This document shows, one piece after another, positions 1-11,802 of a stretch of 64,000 nucleotides of DNA (the stretch's first letter is position 1; each line of letters starts with the position of its first letter). Source of the DNA: Colletotrichum lupini (Eukaryota; Ascomycota; Sordariomycetes; Glomerellales; Glomerellaceae); assembly GCF_023278565.1 (NCBI RefSeq), contig NC_064681.1, forward strand, positions 3,658,001 through 3,722,000, written 5' to 3'. A model generated the notes under the pieces. It was not told the DNA's origin, ran no database searches, and was given only the letters and a program-made list of their open reading frames with translations. Made by a program: the position numbers and the translations under genes.

Positions 1-1106
1 TCCCCAGATTGCCCCGGCATTCGTCGGTATCTGCGGGACTGATCTCCATGAATACCTCGGCGGCCCTAACTTCTGCCCCTCCTCTAGACATCCGGTCACA
101 GGCGACCAGATTCCCGTGACGCTTGGCCATGAATTCTCTGGCATCATCAAGGAGATAGGCTCAGAAGTCAAGCAGGAGCATCTCAAAATCGGCCTCCCTT
201 GCGCCGTGCAGCCTACGATTTACTGCGGTAAGTGTGCTGCTTGCAAGGCCGGTGCCGAGAATGCGTGCCACACAGGCGGATTCATCGGACTGAGCGGCTG
301 GGGTGGCGGCCTGAGCGAGGCGGTGTCGGTGCCCGCGGATCAGGTCTTCCCTTTGCCTGAGGGCATCCCTCTCGAGCTGGGCGCCTTGGTGGAGCCGCTT
401 TCGGTAGCTTGGCATGCCGTCTCTGCCACTACCGTCACGTCAGAGTCCAATGTTTTGGTGATGGGAGGCGGTCCGATCGGGCTGGCCGCTGTATTGTGTT
501 TGAAGGCGAAGGGGGTTTCGAATATCATGGTAGCGGAGATTGCCACCGCCAGGCAAAATTTCGCAAAGGAGTTTGGAGCAGCACACATCATTGATCCCAA
601 GAGCCAAGATGTTATGGAGGAGGTGATGAAGATTACTGGTGGCATTGGCGCTGATGTCACACTTGACTGCGCAGGTGTACCGGCTAGGTGTGTAGTCCGT
701 CCATTTTTCTTGCAGTTCTTTTGCTAACACTTGGAATAGTGTCAAAGCTGCGTGCATGGCCGTCAAGACACGCGGCACGGTCATCAATGTTGCGATCTGG
801 GAGAAGGAAATTCCCTTCAACCCAAATTGGGTAACGTGGAGAGAAAGCTCGTATAAGTCTGTACTTGGATATCAGAAGAAGGATTATCAGGCCGTGATTG
901 AGAACTTGAAAACAGGTAAGGAGTCTCGAATATCCCCTTTACACGAACCACTACTTACTTATAGGTCGTTAGGAGCCCTCAAGCCTGCCTCCATGATCAC
1001 GAGGAAGATTCCTTTGGAGGATCTTGTAGAACATGGTATCAAGGCGTTGATTACGGATAAGGACAACCAAGTCAAGGTTTTGGTTGATGTTGGTGCTTCT
1101 CTATGA
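1..1106 (+). CDS. (2R,3R)-2,3-butanediol dehydrogenase-like zinc alcohol dehydrogenase, 5' partial
   Basis: Medium-chain zinc dehydrogenase that interconverts acetoin and 2,3-butanediol, or a related polyol, with NAD(H); expected cytosolic. The 5' end lies outside the window. The frame is open from base 2 and starts inside the catalytic domain with GICGTD and LHEYLGGP. Visible are the catalytic-zinc GHE motif, the structural-zinc set CGKCAACKAGAENAC, and a Rossmann glycine motif VMGGGPIGLAA. My model has three exons, 2-687, 740-915 and 973-1106. Intron 1 holds a GCTAAC branch site; intron 2 ends at GTTAG (971-972), the only acceptor that restores the GALKPASMI frame. That leaves 331 residues plus stop, so roughly 45-50 N-terminal residues are missing compared with the usual 380 or so. 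The gene converges on the small secreted protein gene at 1290-1645. Sorbitol or xylitol dehydrogenase is the main alternative, but the ESSYKSV and LVEHGIKALI tail fits butanediol dehydrogenase better. Confidence 0.85.
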
Positions 1107-1289
1107 GATATGATGACACGGCGTGATGAGCTGAGTCTGTAGGAAGAGCCATCAGACGATCCGCCTTGACATGGGGTAGGCTTCGAAGGAGGGAATTTCA
1201 ACAATGTATTTTTGCTATGCTTGCACTACGTATTTGTATCGTATGAATCGATGAAAACCAAATCCATCTTATGGGTCCTACTCGAGTCT

Positions 1290-1645
1290 CTATTTCTTGC
1301 AGAAACAGCCACACTTGCCTTCAGCCTCGTTCACACTCTGAAGCACAAAACCAGCTCCGCACTTTCCTTCATGTCAGCACATGTTACGCGACAACTTTAC
1401 TGTGCATCTTCTCAGGTGAGCAAATCACTTACCTCACGCGGACAAGCCGTCGTGCAAACTCCCTCGATACCTCTGCACGCAGCGTTTGAGAGCTGTCGGG
1501 AATGTTAGAAAGTTTGAATCATTTTCCAGGGTACCCATAAGCTTACGTTATTGTTGGCAAAGGCTCTGCAGTAGGACTTCTGGGCAGCTGCCTGACCGAC
1601 AAGGGCCATGGAAAGAATTACCGAGAGAATAGTAGGTAATTGCAT
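1290..1645 (-). CDS. Small secreted eight-cysteine protein (76 aa), three exons
   Basis: Exons on the minus strand are 1547-1645, 1433-1492 and 1290-1361. Both introns are phase 0, of 54 and 71 nt, with GTAAGC and GTAAGT donors and CTAAC and GCTGAC branch sites. The 76-residue product starts MQLPTILSVILSMALVGQAA, a clear signal peptide with probable cleavage near residue 21. The mature part is small and Cys-rich: C26, C39, C46, C50, C54, C70, C72, C74. The C46-x3-C50 pair and the C72-x-C74 pair resemble a cysteine-stabilised alpha-beta (defensin-like) framework; this is inference from spacing only. All eight cysteines and the stop codon appear only after splicing, which strongly supports the model. 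It lies 120 bp from the TA-rich transposon at 1765. The role could be effector, antimicrobial or structural; I do not recognise a named family. Confidence 0.72.
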
Positions 1646-1764
1646 TTTGAACTAAGGTTTCGGGGGGTATGATGCTGTCGAGTATCTGTTAAGGAGAGAC
1701 GTAATGTGACTTAGAGATGTGAAAAGTATTAAAGTTCTCTAGTTCAGTAATTTGAGAAATTGTA

Positions 1765-1795
1765 CGGCAGACTATAAGAGGCACTCTGCCAAAAC
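1765..1795 (+). repeat. Terminal inverted repeat, left end of transposon copy 1
   Basis: Thirty-one bases beginning CGGCAGACTA, matching the reverse complement of 6654-6684 with one C/T difference. Positions 1766-1771 (GGCAGA) and 1785-1790 (TCTGCC) are themselves inverted repeats inside the TIR. A TA dinucleotide precedes it. Confidence 0.92.
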
Positions 1796-4700
1796 ACTTT
1801 TTTTATATATTAAAGTAGAAATCGTATTTTATAGTCACCCCACTACTTAGGATAGGGTTTAGACTAGTATAGTAACCTATAAATAGGGGTTATAAAGATT
1901 TACGGCTTAAAAAATACTTTAATTTTATAATATATTAGACCGTATAGCGGTATATAAAATCGCGTAATATCGTACCCCGATATAAAAAAATTTTCTCTTT
2001 ATAACTTTATTATAAAAATAACTACTATTTTTTACCTTTTTATAAATAAAAATCACTCTTTACTTAAGTTATTAAACTAATAGCTCGCTTATAGACATTA
2101 TAATATAGATTTATAATAACTTCTAGTTTTTATATAAGACGTTACTAAACTAATTAACCTTACGATACCTCTTTATAAAGCTATTCCGAAACGACTAATT
2201 AATAATAATACTTATATAGGCTCTGCCCTTTTTATATAATAAGAACGTATAAATATATAAGCCTCGATATTAATAAAATCTCTTTTTATAGGTTTAAAAA
2301 AGTAAGAACGAAGTATTTAATAAACGAAAAAGGAGCTAAAGTAATTACTAATAATTAATATCTTTATTATATTATATAACATATCCTTTTTTAAGAACGA
2401 ACTTAATAGTTTCTAAGTAACGACTTATATTAACGTCTAAGTTATTAAGAAGTTTATTAAGAAAGTTTAGTTTAATTACTTTTTAACGTTTACTTTATAT
2501 TAAGATATAATACGATCTATTATTTTATATTTTATAATAAACTAGTAAATTCTTTGAATAAAATGAATAGTATTTCTAATTAATATAAAAAATCCTTACG
2601 ATATCTTAGAGTATTATAAAATAGCGTACGAAGTTATAAGTTTAGAGAAATTCCTTTTTAAAGCTACGATCTTATATAAAAAAGATAATTACTAACTTTC
2701 TATTATTTCTTAAACTAAAATTAAATCGCTAGTTATTAAACTTTAGTTAGTAAAAAAAAGAAAAAGTCGTATAAAGCTAATTATAACTAAAACTTTAAGC
2801 AAAACGACGTATAAAAATGTTCTAAAAACACGGCTTTTAATAAGTATTAATATTAAACTAACGATAAAGATTAAAAAGGAATTATTAGTTAAGTAAAAAA
2901 AGAAAATTATTAAAAAAGAGGTAAAGGTTAAGAAAAAAGTTAAAAAAGATAAAAACGATAAGAAAGATAAGATTATAGTAGTTTAATAAGAAAATAAAGT
3001 TTATAATAGTAAATAACTTAGTATACTATGAAGATAGAAACGAGTATTCTCGTTAGTAAATAGTTTAAAGTAAACTATAATTATATTTATAATTCCTCTT
3101 CGTCCTTAATATCGCTCGTAATTACGAAGCTATTTAATACTCTAAGATTAATTCTAAAGTTTTTAAATTTTTACTTAACTTATATAATACCGCCCTATAG
3201 TTTACTAAGTAAAATAACTTCTAGTTAGAGCTTATTATATATATATTACTTTAAACAAATACGAAAATATTAATACGCTTTAAAATAAGGATAATTAGCC
3301 TTGCTAAACTTCGTACTTTTAGCTAATATAGTTAAGGAGCCCTTAATAATTAAAGTATAAATCTATAAAGTAGCTTAAAAAAAATATACGTCTAGATTAT
3401 TATTATTTTAAATAGCGTTTAATAGTTATTAAACTTAGTCTTAGTTAATTAGCTATATAAAGTCTTATATAGTTCGTAACGTAGGTTAATAATATAGTTA
3501 CTATAGCTAACTAGAAATAACGTAAAAGCGACCTTTTTAATAACGAATTTAATAAGAGTTCTAAATTTATATAAAGTTAATAAAATTAAAACGAATTAGT
3601 AATATATACGTAAATAGAAATATAATCTAGTTAGAGAGTATATTTATATAAAATAGCCCTTAGAACTTAAGTAATTAGAAGTATTCTTATAAACGTAAGT
3701 ATACTTATATATACTAAGATATATATTACTTACTTACTAATATACTAATTTACTTTAATAAAAACGATTCTACTAACTCTTAATCTTAACGTTATAAATA
3801 CTTTTACTAAAGATTTAGTAATTACGGAATATAATTAAACTTTTTATTATTAAATAGTATTATAAAAAGTAATAATAAATACTAGATATAAGAACGGTTT
3901 CTTTCCCTTAGTCTAAATAAACTCGTAATAATATAAATCCCCGTTATTAAATAACAGTAAGATATTATATAAGTATATTCCGGGACGTATAAGTAAAAAC
4001 CTTTATATAGAACTATATAATAAACTATAAATAAGTATTAATATTAATATAGATCTTAAATCTAAATAGTAAAAGCTTATCGTACGTATCTAAAGACTAA
4101 ATATAATTTAGTTTAGGAATCGTAAACCTTTTATAATAGTACTTTATCTTACTTAACCGATCGTAAACTTATTATAAAAAGGTTTTATAATATATAAAGT
4201 ATAGTTTATCTTAGTTAATAATATAAACTTATTAGCGAACCTATATATAAAAATACTCTTTACTATACCCTTTAGTACGGCGAGTAACTTTTAATATATT
4301 AAAAAAGAACTCTTTTAATTATTATTATATAATTACGAGCTATTTTAATATTTATTATTACTAAAGCTAATTCTATTAACGATGTATTAATAATCCTATA
4401 GCCGTAATTATAAATCCTTTAAACTAGAGTTAAAAAAGGATATTTTTATTGTTTAAGTATTATTAAAAAAATAATTCTTAAATACGAATTAATAGATCCT
4501 TAAAAAAGACCGTACGCTTTTCTTATTATAAGTCCTATTTCGTAAGTTAACGTTTAAAAGTTCGCTTTATAATTCTAATATTAGAAACTATAAAAATATA
4601 TATAATAATTATATTATAGGTCTAATTACTCTCTAACTTTATAATAATTATCGTTCGATATAATAAAAAATTAATACGTAGTTATACTATTCTAAGAAAG

Positions 4701-6653
4701 TAGTAATATATAAAGTAAGAAACTAAAAAAGAAATTTTAAGTAAGAAGTAAATATTTATATATAATTATAGCGATATATAGGGGTATCCTTTTACTTATA
4801 AAGTCTTATAAGTATATATATAGAAATATAGACGCTTATAGGGATCTATAACGTTAAAAAAGATAAAAAGGTATATAACGATAATATATAATAAATAAAA
4901 GTTCTATAATTTTACTAAAAACGTTAAACTTTAGGAGGAGCTTTTATATAGTTAGTTATAGCTTTTTATAAGTTAAACTAAGCGCATATACTCTAGCTTA
5001 TAATTAGTAAGTACCCTATAACTTTATAAGGGCCTTATTACCTAAGTATTAAGCCTAACTATATTATATCCTAATATATACTTATATAAACTCTTATATT
5101 ATATTATATAAAAATATTAAATTAATTACTCCTTACTTAGAGTTTATATAAGTTAGTAACGCTCTTTATAATCCTATATACTATTATATATACCCTCTTC
5201 GTTATCTTTAGCTTACTTAGCTACTTATTTAAGGGCTTTTATTATTATATAGAAGTATATAGCGAGGATAATACCTAGAGACTTAAGTAGAGCGTTAATA
5301 CGGACTTTATTACGGCCCTTATAATTACGACCGCGCTTAATAACCTTAGTAAGTATATTATAAGCTAATACGAACCGTTAGTAAACTATAAATAAATATA
5401 AAGTAATATAGGGTAACGTATAAATAGTAATAGGAGGTATAACGAGCGTATACTCGTATATAATAAATATATAATTATAACTAAAATAGCCCTTATTTAT
5501 AAAAGTAATATAATTAGTAAAAATACTTTTACTAGCTTTATAATAAGCGCACGACTCGGTACTAGTCTTAGTATCGCTATATACGGTCGTTTAGATAGTA
5601 TTAATAACCTAAGTATAAGTTATAGTAATATCCGGGGGTATATAATAGCTATTTTTAGTAATTTTAGGGTTAAGCTTAATTTAACGCTAGGGCTAGATTA
5701 TATAAGTTAGTATAGTGATATTAAATAATTTAGGGTAGTATATACTAACCTATATAATACTAAGGTTATAGATTTAGTAAAAAGTCTTTAAAAAAGAAGA
5801 TAAAGAGCTTATAAATAATATAAGAATCCGTATAATAAAGAAGCTATTATATAGAGGTATACGTATTAATAAGGAGATAAGAGGTTATTTTATAGGATAT
5901 AAGGTCGTTAGGGTACTACGTAGGTTAGTATATAGGGACTATTAGGAGCTATATACCCTTAATACGGGCTAGAACGCTATATTAAGCGCTTATTATAAGT
6001 ATTATATAGCGTACGCGATTATTAAAAAAGGGAGTGTCCTATACGAAATTATTAGTATATATATATAAATAGTTAATACTAAAAAAAAAAGTAAATAAAA
6101 AGAATTAAATTATAAATAAGTATATACGCGTAATTATACTTATAATTGCGCGTATATTAGCTTAAGAAGAAGTATAATTACTAATTAGTAAAAATTACAC
6201 TAGCAATTGCGCATAAAATTACCTAATTATACCTAATTAATATTTCTAATTAGTAAATTACGAATATTATACTTATAATTGCGTATATAATTAGGTAATA
6301 GTAATAAAAGTAAAGTAAAAAAGGGTATAAAGTATAATAAAGCGAAATATAATCGTTAATAAGTAACTATAGGGGCGTAAGTAAATTACTTATTTTACTT
6401 AAGGAATATTAAGTTAGTTAAGAAGAAAGGGAAATTAATTAGTAATAGAAATTAGTAAAGAGGATATGCCCCCTAGCTACCCTACTTTCGCTAAGTAGTA
6501 TAACTACCCTTATATAACTACTACTACTTATAGTTATAAATAATTCCTTATAGTAATATATAGGATTTATTATAATATTTATTTATATATATAAGAAAGT
6601 CGCGCTATTAATACCTAAAATTTACGGTGGCCGTAGGTTTATTAGAAAGAACG

Positions 6654-6684
6654 GTTTTGGCAGAGTGCCTCTTGTAGTCTGCCG
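6654..6684 (-). repeat. Terminal inverted repeat, right end of transposon copy 1
   Basis: Thirty-one bases ending AGTCTGCCG, the inverted partner of 1765-1795, followed by the second copy of the TA target duplication. Confidence 0.92.
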
Positions 6685-7800
6685 TAAATTGGGCCGTATT
6701 TATAGAAGTCCGTGCTAAATTCGAATTATAGTCGGCACAAACTCTGGTGAGTTGGTGCGTCAGCGGCTGCAGCGTATGAGGAAGTTCGATATAGATTGCA
6801 TTCTCGAACCTTGAACGGCATTCTACTCAAGTATCAGGGGCTGAACCCAAGAGTTTCCGGCTTTTAGAGTTTGTAAAGGGGTGCGCCGAAGAAGCGAGTG
6901 GAACCACTAAACCCCTAAATATTTGTCAAGTTGATGACCTGAACGTGCCCTGCTCCTGACGCGACTCAGGAGCAGCGCGTGACTTCAGGTTTCCCCCTAG
7001 GTTTTGGCGCAGTCAAGAGCTCCTCAAGTGCTTCCACGAACATAACCCGAATTTGAACTGTTGCCTCATTGATGAGCTATCAAACTGATGTTTTCCGCCC
7101 CTTGATGTTGAAGATGCGATGTAAAGTAATAGAAAACTGAGGCAACTCCATCTGTCCGAACTGGAGAGCATTGGCTTACGTGACTTGCATATCACTCTTC
7201 TACAATTCTTCTTCCACAATTCTCACAAATAAAGAGGAAGGGTGACAACATAGCGGTCCGATAATGCTACGGGTTACAGCCCATGAAGACCAGTGTTCCT
7301 ACTGTCTATCGTCCATGTGTTCAACAGATCATCAGAAAGAGCTGAAACAAAGAACTCTCGCCAGAGAATGTCATCTTCATCTCTGTCTCATTCACTAGAG
7401 GGGCTAATATCTCGATGCCGAGGTCTGTGGACAACAAACCTTGTGATGAGGATTTGTCCGAGGAAACAAGTTCTTTGCGCGATATGCACCCCATAGTATC
7501 TCCGATGACAGTCGAGCGCCCATTTGTAGGAATACGCTATCATTGTTTGCTCCCACCGCAGTGGATAGGATCCTTATGTCCAACATATTTGCGGAAAAAG
7601 ATGAAAAAATATTGAATGGCCGTTGTCACATCATTCCATTCCGCTTCAAATTCTTCTTGTTCCGGCCTGACACATCTCTTTTGCTGTTTTTGACAATCCT
7701 CGAGGGCAGTGCACCAGTCTTTAAGTTAGTCTAAGAAGATCGTAAATACGCCTCAAAAACGATACCCAATACTGAACTCCCGCCAAATCGCCCTGCAATG
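6685..7800. other. Gene-poor stretch right of transposon copy 1
   Basis: No open reading frame here has convincing coding character. The only structure noted is a perfect 10-bp inverted repeat with a 6-nt loop at 6950-6975 (CTGCTCCTGA and TCAGGAGCAG). Confidence 0.6.
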
Positions 7801-8744
7801 ACGTAATCCGCCGTGATGAAGTGGGTTTAGAAAGTCGTCGACTACGCGCAAGTCCAGGCCGACATCTCTACAGGGCACCCAGCACAATTCAACACGTCGT
7901 TCCACTTCGCTAATGACGTCCCCGATCTGCGAAACTTATCCAACTCGCCATACCCATATGAAAGACGATTAACACTTATCCTCCAATCGCGCGACCTGTC
8001 GCCTTCCGCAGTACAGCAAATCTCACTCACCATTCACAAACACGACTCTTGCTCCAAGGATGAAATGCTTCATTTCAGATCGGCCGTGTTAACCTAACAC
8101 TCGCGGAAGATTTGGCCGACGAGATAGCTCCCGCTTTCTCTCATCTCCGTTTCTTGCCTGAAGGCTGATTCGTCCGCCTTGATGACTGTTCGCCCAAAGA
8201 TGGAGCCCAAATCATTCCAGGCAGAAAGTCCTTACATACTATCGACGAGATTATTCTTCGCATTGTCACCTCCGGCCGTTGTCAAGCTGCCCTCGAGATA
8301 TGCGTAAAAAGTCAGAGGCCGGTCGAGCTTTTCTTCTTGCCTTTCGATATACGAATGGCAGCTGAGCGCGAGTACCGGGTTGTCTGCCGACCAAAAGACT
8401 GTTGGATCACGGCAACCAGTCAGTATCATTGACACAGGCTATGGAAGTTTTCCAAACGCTCTGGCCCCGAACAATACCAGCATATCGAGATCATTTATGA
8501 AGGATCACGGATCATCAGAGATTCCATCATAGAAATATTGGAACTAACAGATCCCATGGACAGTCTACTTAAAGACCAGTGATTGTCATTTGATGTTCTT
8601 TATGATGAGACTACTCGGAGAATTGAATTGGTTAAGCTTAACTCATTTGGAAGCAGAAGTCCGTGTGGATATTGCCTATTTCAATGGGTTCGCGATGGGA
8701 AGATTCTCTATGGTGAGCCCGACAAGGATGTTGTCGAGTTCTGA
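7801..8744 (+). pseudogene. CDC123 (D123)-like gene relic with one frameshift and several stops
   Basis: Two consecutive frames read as one protein. From about 7831 a frame runs VDYAQVQADISTGHPAQFN through DSCSKDEMLHFR to about 8081. A one-base deletion there moves the reading to the next frame, which continues VNLTLAEDLADEIAPAFSHL to 8741. In-frame stops lie at 7828, 8166, 8430 and 8580, and the frame ends at 8742. The D123 family, eIF2-assembly ATP-grasp proteins, has a central block on the pattern of EREYRVVCRPKDCWITATSQ followed later by a FDVLYDE block and an ending like LVKLNSFG...CLFQW. All three appear here in the right order and spacing. The frameshift and stops make it non-functional. 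The exact 5' end is unclear. It lies in the island between the two inverted transposons. Confidence 0.62.
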
Positions 8745-9220
8745 ATTACACAATGATGGTGAAATACTTAGTTCAACATGAATCGTCTCAACGGAAGGTG
8801 ACTTGGATTAAATATGAGGCGGTTTAGATACCCACGAGACATTTCTCAACTTAAATCTCACATAGTATCCATACTCATGACATGGGATATCGCTGTTGTA
8901 CAAGTTTCATCCTATATCTACGATAGAAAGAATTAGGACCTCACCTGGGGCGATAGTTACGGTCTCCAGGTTTTGTATTTCTAGCAGTACAACAAATCAA
9001 GGATCGTTGTTTGATCGAAGTACTGAGCCACAATCGTGTCTCAAGAAGCTGGGAGATTTGTACCAAAAGATACCCGTCGAACGTGAGAAGTTGTCTAGGG
9101 AAGTGGTCGACTCGCTGAGAAGCCTCGCAATCATCGTCAATTTTTTAGAGAATGCGACCAAGGCTATCCCCATGCCTTCTCTTTCTCGCAGGACCAAATG
9201 TTCATTATATACCTTAGGCC
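8745..9220 (+). other. Probable degraded coding remnant, unidentified
   Basis: Within this stretch a frame from about 9030 reads KKLGDLYQKIPVEREKLSRE and continues about 40 residues with protein-like, charged composition, then breaks before 9221. It may be an upstream exon of the relic at 9221-9922. Nothing else is supported here. Confidence 0.3.
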
Positions 9221-9922
9221 CAGGAACTTGAAGCTGAAACCACCGAACTCAAGAAGGATCTCGACCTGAGCGAATTTGCCGTCCCCATTAGCAAGCTTAA
9301 AGAGCGAGGCAAGACAGAAGGGGCTTTGAAGTGTCTCGACGAATTTCTTGTTGCTAAGGCCGGTGCTAATATGAGCGACCTATACAGTGATATGTGGGAT
9401 GACTGCGGGTCCTACTTTGGCGAGCAGCATGAAGACGCCAAGGTCAAAGGGAAGATGGATTGAATACCTCTACAAATCGAAGCGCCCAAGACTAGGGAGG
9501 AGGCTATTGAGCTCCGCAAAATTTAGGCAAAGGAGAACGCCAAAGACCCGACTGAGCCTACGAAGCTCTACGATATCATTCAGAGCAACAAGGATGCTGC
9601 TGAACTAGACAAAACCGTATTCTATCTCTCGATTCAAGACGACTCGCTTGCGTTTGAAACCTTCACGAAGCTCTTTGAGGACTCCAAACCCCGGAAGCGG
9701 ATCATATGGGAAGATTTAGAGTACTTGTTGGAATGAATCGGGTTCTCGTCGAGGTCTATATACGGGATCTGTACTTCCTTCATTGCAGACGAGGCAACTG
9801 CAGAGCTGCCGCTTACTATCAAACACCCCTACAAGTCGGAAGTCTCTGGTCGAACGCCTGTAATACTTGCCCGGAGATTGCTAAAGGCTTACGGGTGGAA
9901 TGCGAGCGCATTTCAGTTGGTT
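9221..9922 (+). pseudogene. Unidentified gene relic with three in-frame stops
   Basis: One continuous frame of 234 codons reads as a normal soluble protein but is interrupted by TGA at 9461, TAG at 9524 and TGA at 9734, and ends at TGA 9923. It begins QELEAETTELKKDLDLSEFA, passes through a stretch with LKCLDEFLVAKAGANMSDLY, and ends with IKHPYKSEVSGRTPVILARR followed by LLKAYGWN. Stops of this type are explained by C-to-T or G-to-A transitions, so leakage of RIP from the neighbouring transposons is possible (inference). I do not recognise the family. An upstream exon may lie at about 9030-9200. Confidence 0.5.
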
Positions 9923-11502
9923 TGATGGATAAGTGGCTCTTTAGGTATCATTATATTACAGATTGAACTATCTCAGAATACATTCGACAAGTCAACTTCG
10001 GTTAGGAGTCGTAAAACATCGTGAAAATAGAGTTGCGTCTTCTCTATAGCTTTGTGAATGTTTAGCAGCTGTTCCTTCGGTATGTCGCGTATCACGATGG
10101 TTTAGGGTTCTCTTTCATTCCATGCGTAACCCCGCTGCTTTTGGATCAGCTTCGCCTAGGTTGTAACTACAATACTCTCAGCTGTTTGTAAGCCCATGGT
10201 ATTCGACACTGCTCAGCTTGAATGATACGTCGTGGCCCTAGTCCCATAGTGTGTCAGGGAGACTCGTGACGGGCCAGGTGATAGCTATGCTCGCATCCGC
10301 AGAACTTCGTATCAACTTGGTGTAAGATGTCACCATGTCATTTTGCAGTGGTTACGTGTGGGGCTTGCTACGTCAACGCCACATAAGTTGATCTATGTTT
10401 CAAACAGTATCACTCGACACCAGCATGAATCAACAACCAAACCGGGTTCTCTGCAAACCCTGGCCTTGGTAATCCTACTCCCGTGTGTTGACTTCCGCTG
10501 TCAGGCAATCTCCCCATTCCCCGGCCAAAATCATCTGTCCCACCATTGATGTAGCACAAGGTGTCAAGAACCTACTCGATTCGACACCCATCATGTCCTC
10601 AATCAACTTGACGAAGCTGGCTGGGGTGACTGACGCCGCGGCTGAAGATAATAACTTCAACTAGCCCTGCACATCGCGGGTACTGAGCCAACCTCACTAC
10701 GCTCCCAAAGTTGACCTTTGTGTCCGATCAAGGTACTCGAGAAACCGTTCGCCGATGGTCATGAGCGTGAGAAGCCCAACACTGCATCAGGCACAGAAGC
10801 CGACACCCAACCTCAAGTCACTTGCAACATGACCGGGCTGCGTCTCCTATCCAAGCACATACGACCATACCCATTGGAAAATTCGGGATCCCGTCCGCTC
10901 TCCCATAGACAAGCCAATGAGGGCCGGATTAGTAGTTGAGTCGGTGACGATCAGCGAATACCTGGTGTTGTATGTTTTTGGATTTTGTCCCACTGGTTTC
11001 TTTGTATGGCGCTTATTTACCTGCCCACCTTAGCCCGCGATTGCAAGTGTTTGAATGGGCGACACATGGTTTATTGGTTTTAATTATCCGTATAGATAAG
11101 AGATTTGTTTGCCCTTAGTTCCTGGAGAAGGAGGTAAAAGCGCATGAAAGTGATAGTGGATCCCATAGTAACCACAATCGACTGACGGAGTCACCGTGCA
11201 TTCTATTTTTCGCCTATTCCAGCTAGTTTGGGAAAGAGGGTTCCGATGACTGCACACTTTCGAGTTAGAGTTCAAATCTTTCCGATTCCTGTTAAGACGG
11301 ACGTTTTCTTGTCTGTTTCCATCTCTAATGGATGTGTTTGTGAAGCCTTTAGACTTGAAGAGCCCTTTTCAACATAGCACCGCTCATCAAAAGAAGCATA
11401 ACACACAAGACCCAGTTAACGGTATATTCAGTCTCGATCCCAAAGGTACCCTAAACACATGTGCTTGTAGCTAACATATCCAGTAACACATATTCACGCA
11501 TC
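9923..11502. other. Gene-less stretch
   Basis: No frame longer than about 90 codons and none with a recognisable motif. Several stop-broken traces suggest old decayed sequence. The stretch includes the promoter region of the small secreted protein gene at 11503. Confidence 0.5.
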
Positions 11503-11802
11503 ATGAAGCCATCAGTCGTCTTCTCAGTTCTGGTCTTGGCTCTGGCCAGTCAAGCTTGTGATACGTACAAGTACTTTCACTGCACCAACGCTGATGGAAC
11601 ACCAAATAGCGACGCCACGCTTGCCGTATGTGGTAACGACCCATATGTTTACGACAACGGATATGCCGTGTGTAACGACTACGATAACTACTTCTAGGTC
11701 GTCAAAGCCATCAACAATTGTGATTTTAGAAAAGCATGCAACAAGAATGGCGCACCTGGAGACTCTAGTTGTAGAGCCAAGGTTGGAGTTCTCAAGGCAT
11801 AG
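11503..11802 (+). CDS. Small secreted Cys-rich protein with in-frame TAG or retained intron
   Basis: ATG at 11503 opens with MKPSVVFSVLVLALASQACD, a signal peptide with probable cleavage after Ala18. The unspliced frame has a TAG at 11695-11697 (codon 65) and then continues in frame as VVKAINNCDFRKACNKNGAP to a second TAG at 11800-11802. Two readings fit. In one, a 72-nt phase-0 intron at 11626-11697 has a consensus GTATGT donor and a CTTCTAG acceptor; splicing removes the TAG and gives 75 residues. In the other, the gene is intronless and the TAG is a nonsense mutation truncating a 99-residue, seven-cysteine protein. Two cysteines (at AVCGND and AVCNDY) fall in the putative intron. The pattern of a CTNADG block followed by NCDFR and DSSCRAK recalls a family of small fungal secreted proteins in which the middle part is coding, which favours the mutation. 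Function is unknown. Confidence 0.55.

Larger units (their letters stand above)
1765..6684. mobile_element. RIP-degraded TIR DNA transposon, copy 1 (4920 bp)
   Basis: A TA-rich block of 4920 bp bounded by 31-bp terminal inverted repeats (1765-1795 and 6654-6684) and flanked by TA on both sides (1763-1764 and 6685-6686), a TA target duplication as in the Tc1/mariner superfamily. The size is large for that group, so the superfamily stays open. The interior is saturated with TA dinucleotides and has stop codons in every frame, the signature of RIP. A lysine-rich coding trace is suggested near 2880-2990 on the plus strand, but I could not identify the transposase. The copy at 18571-23491 is the same element in the opposite orientation and differs in length by one base. 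Confidence 0.88.
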
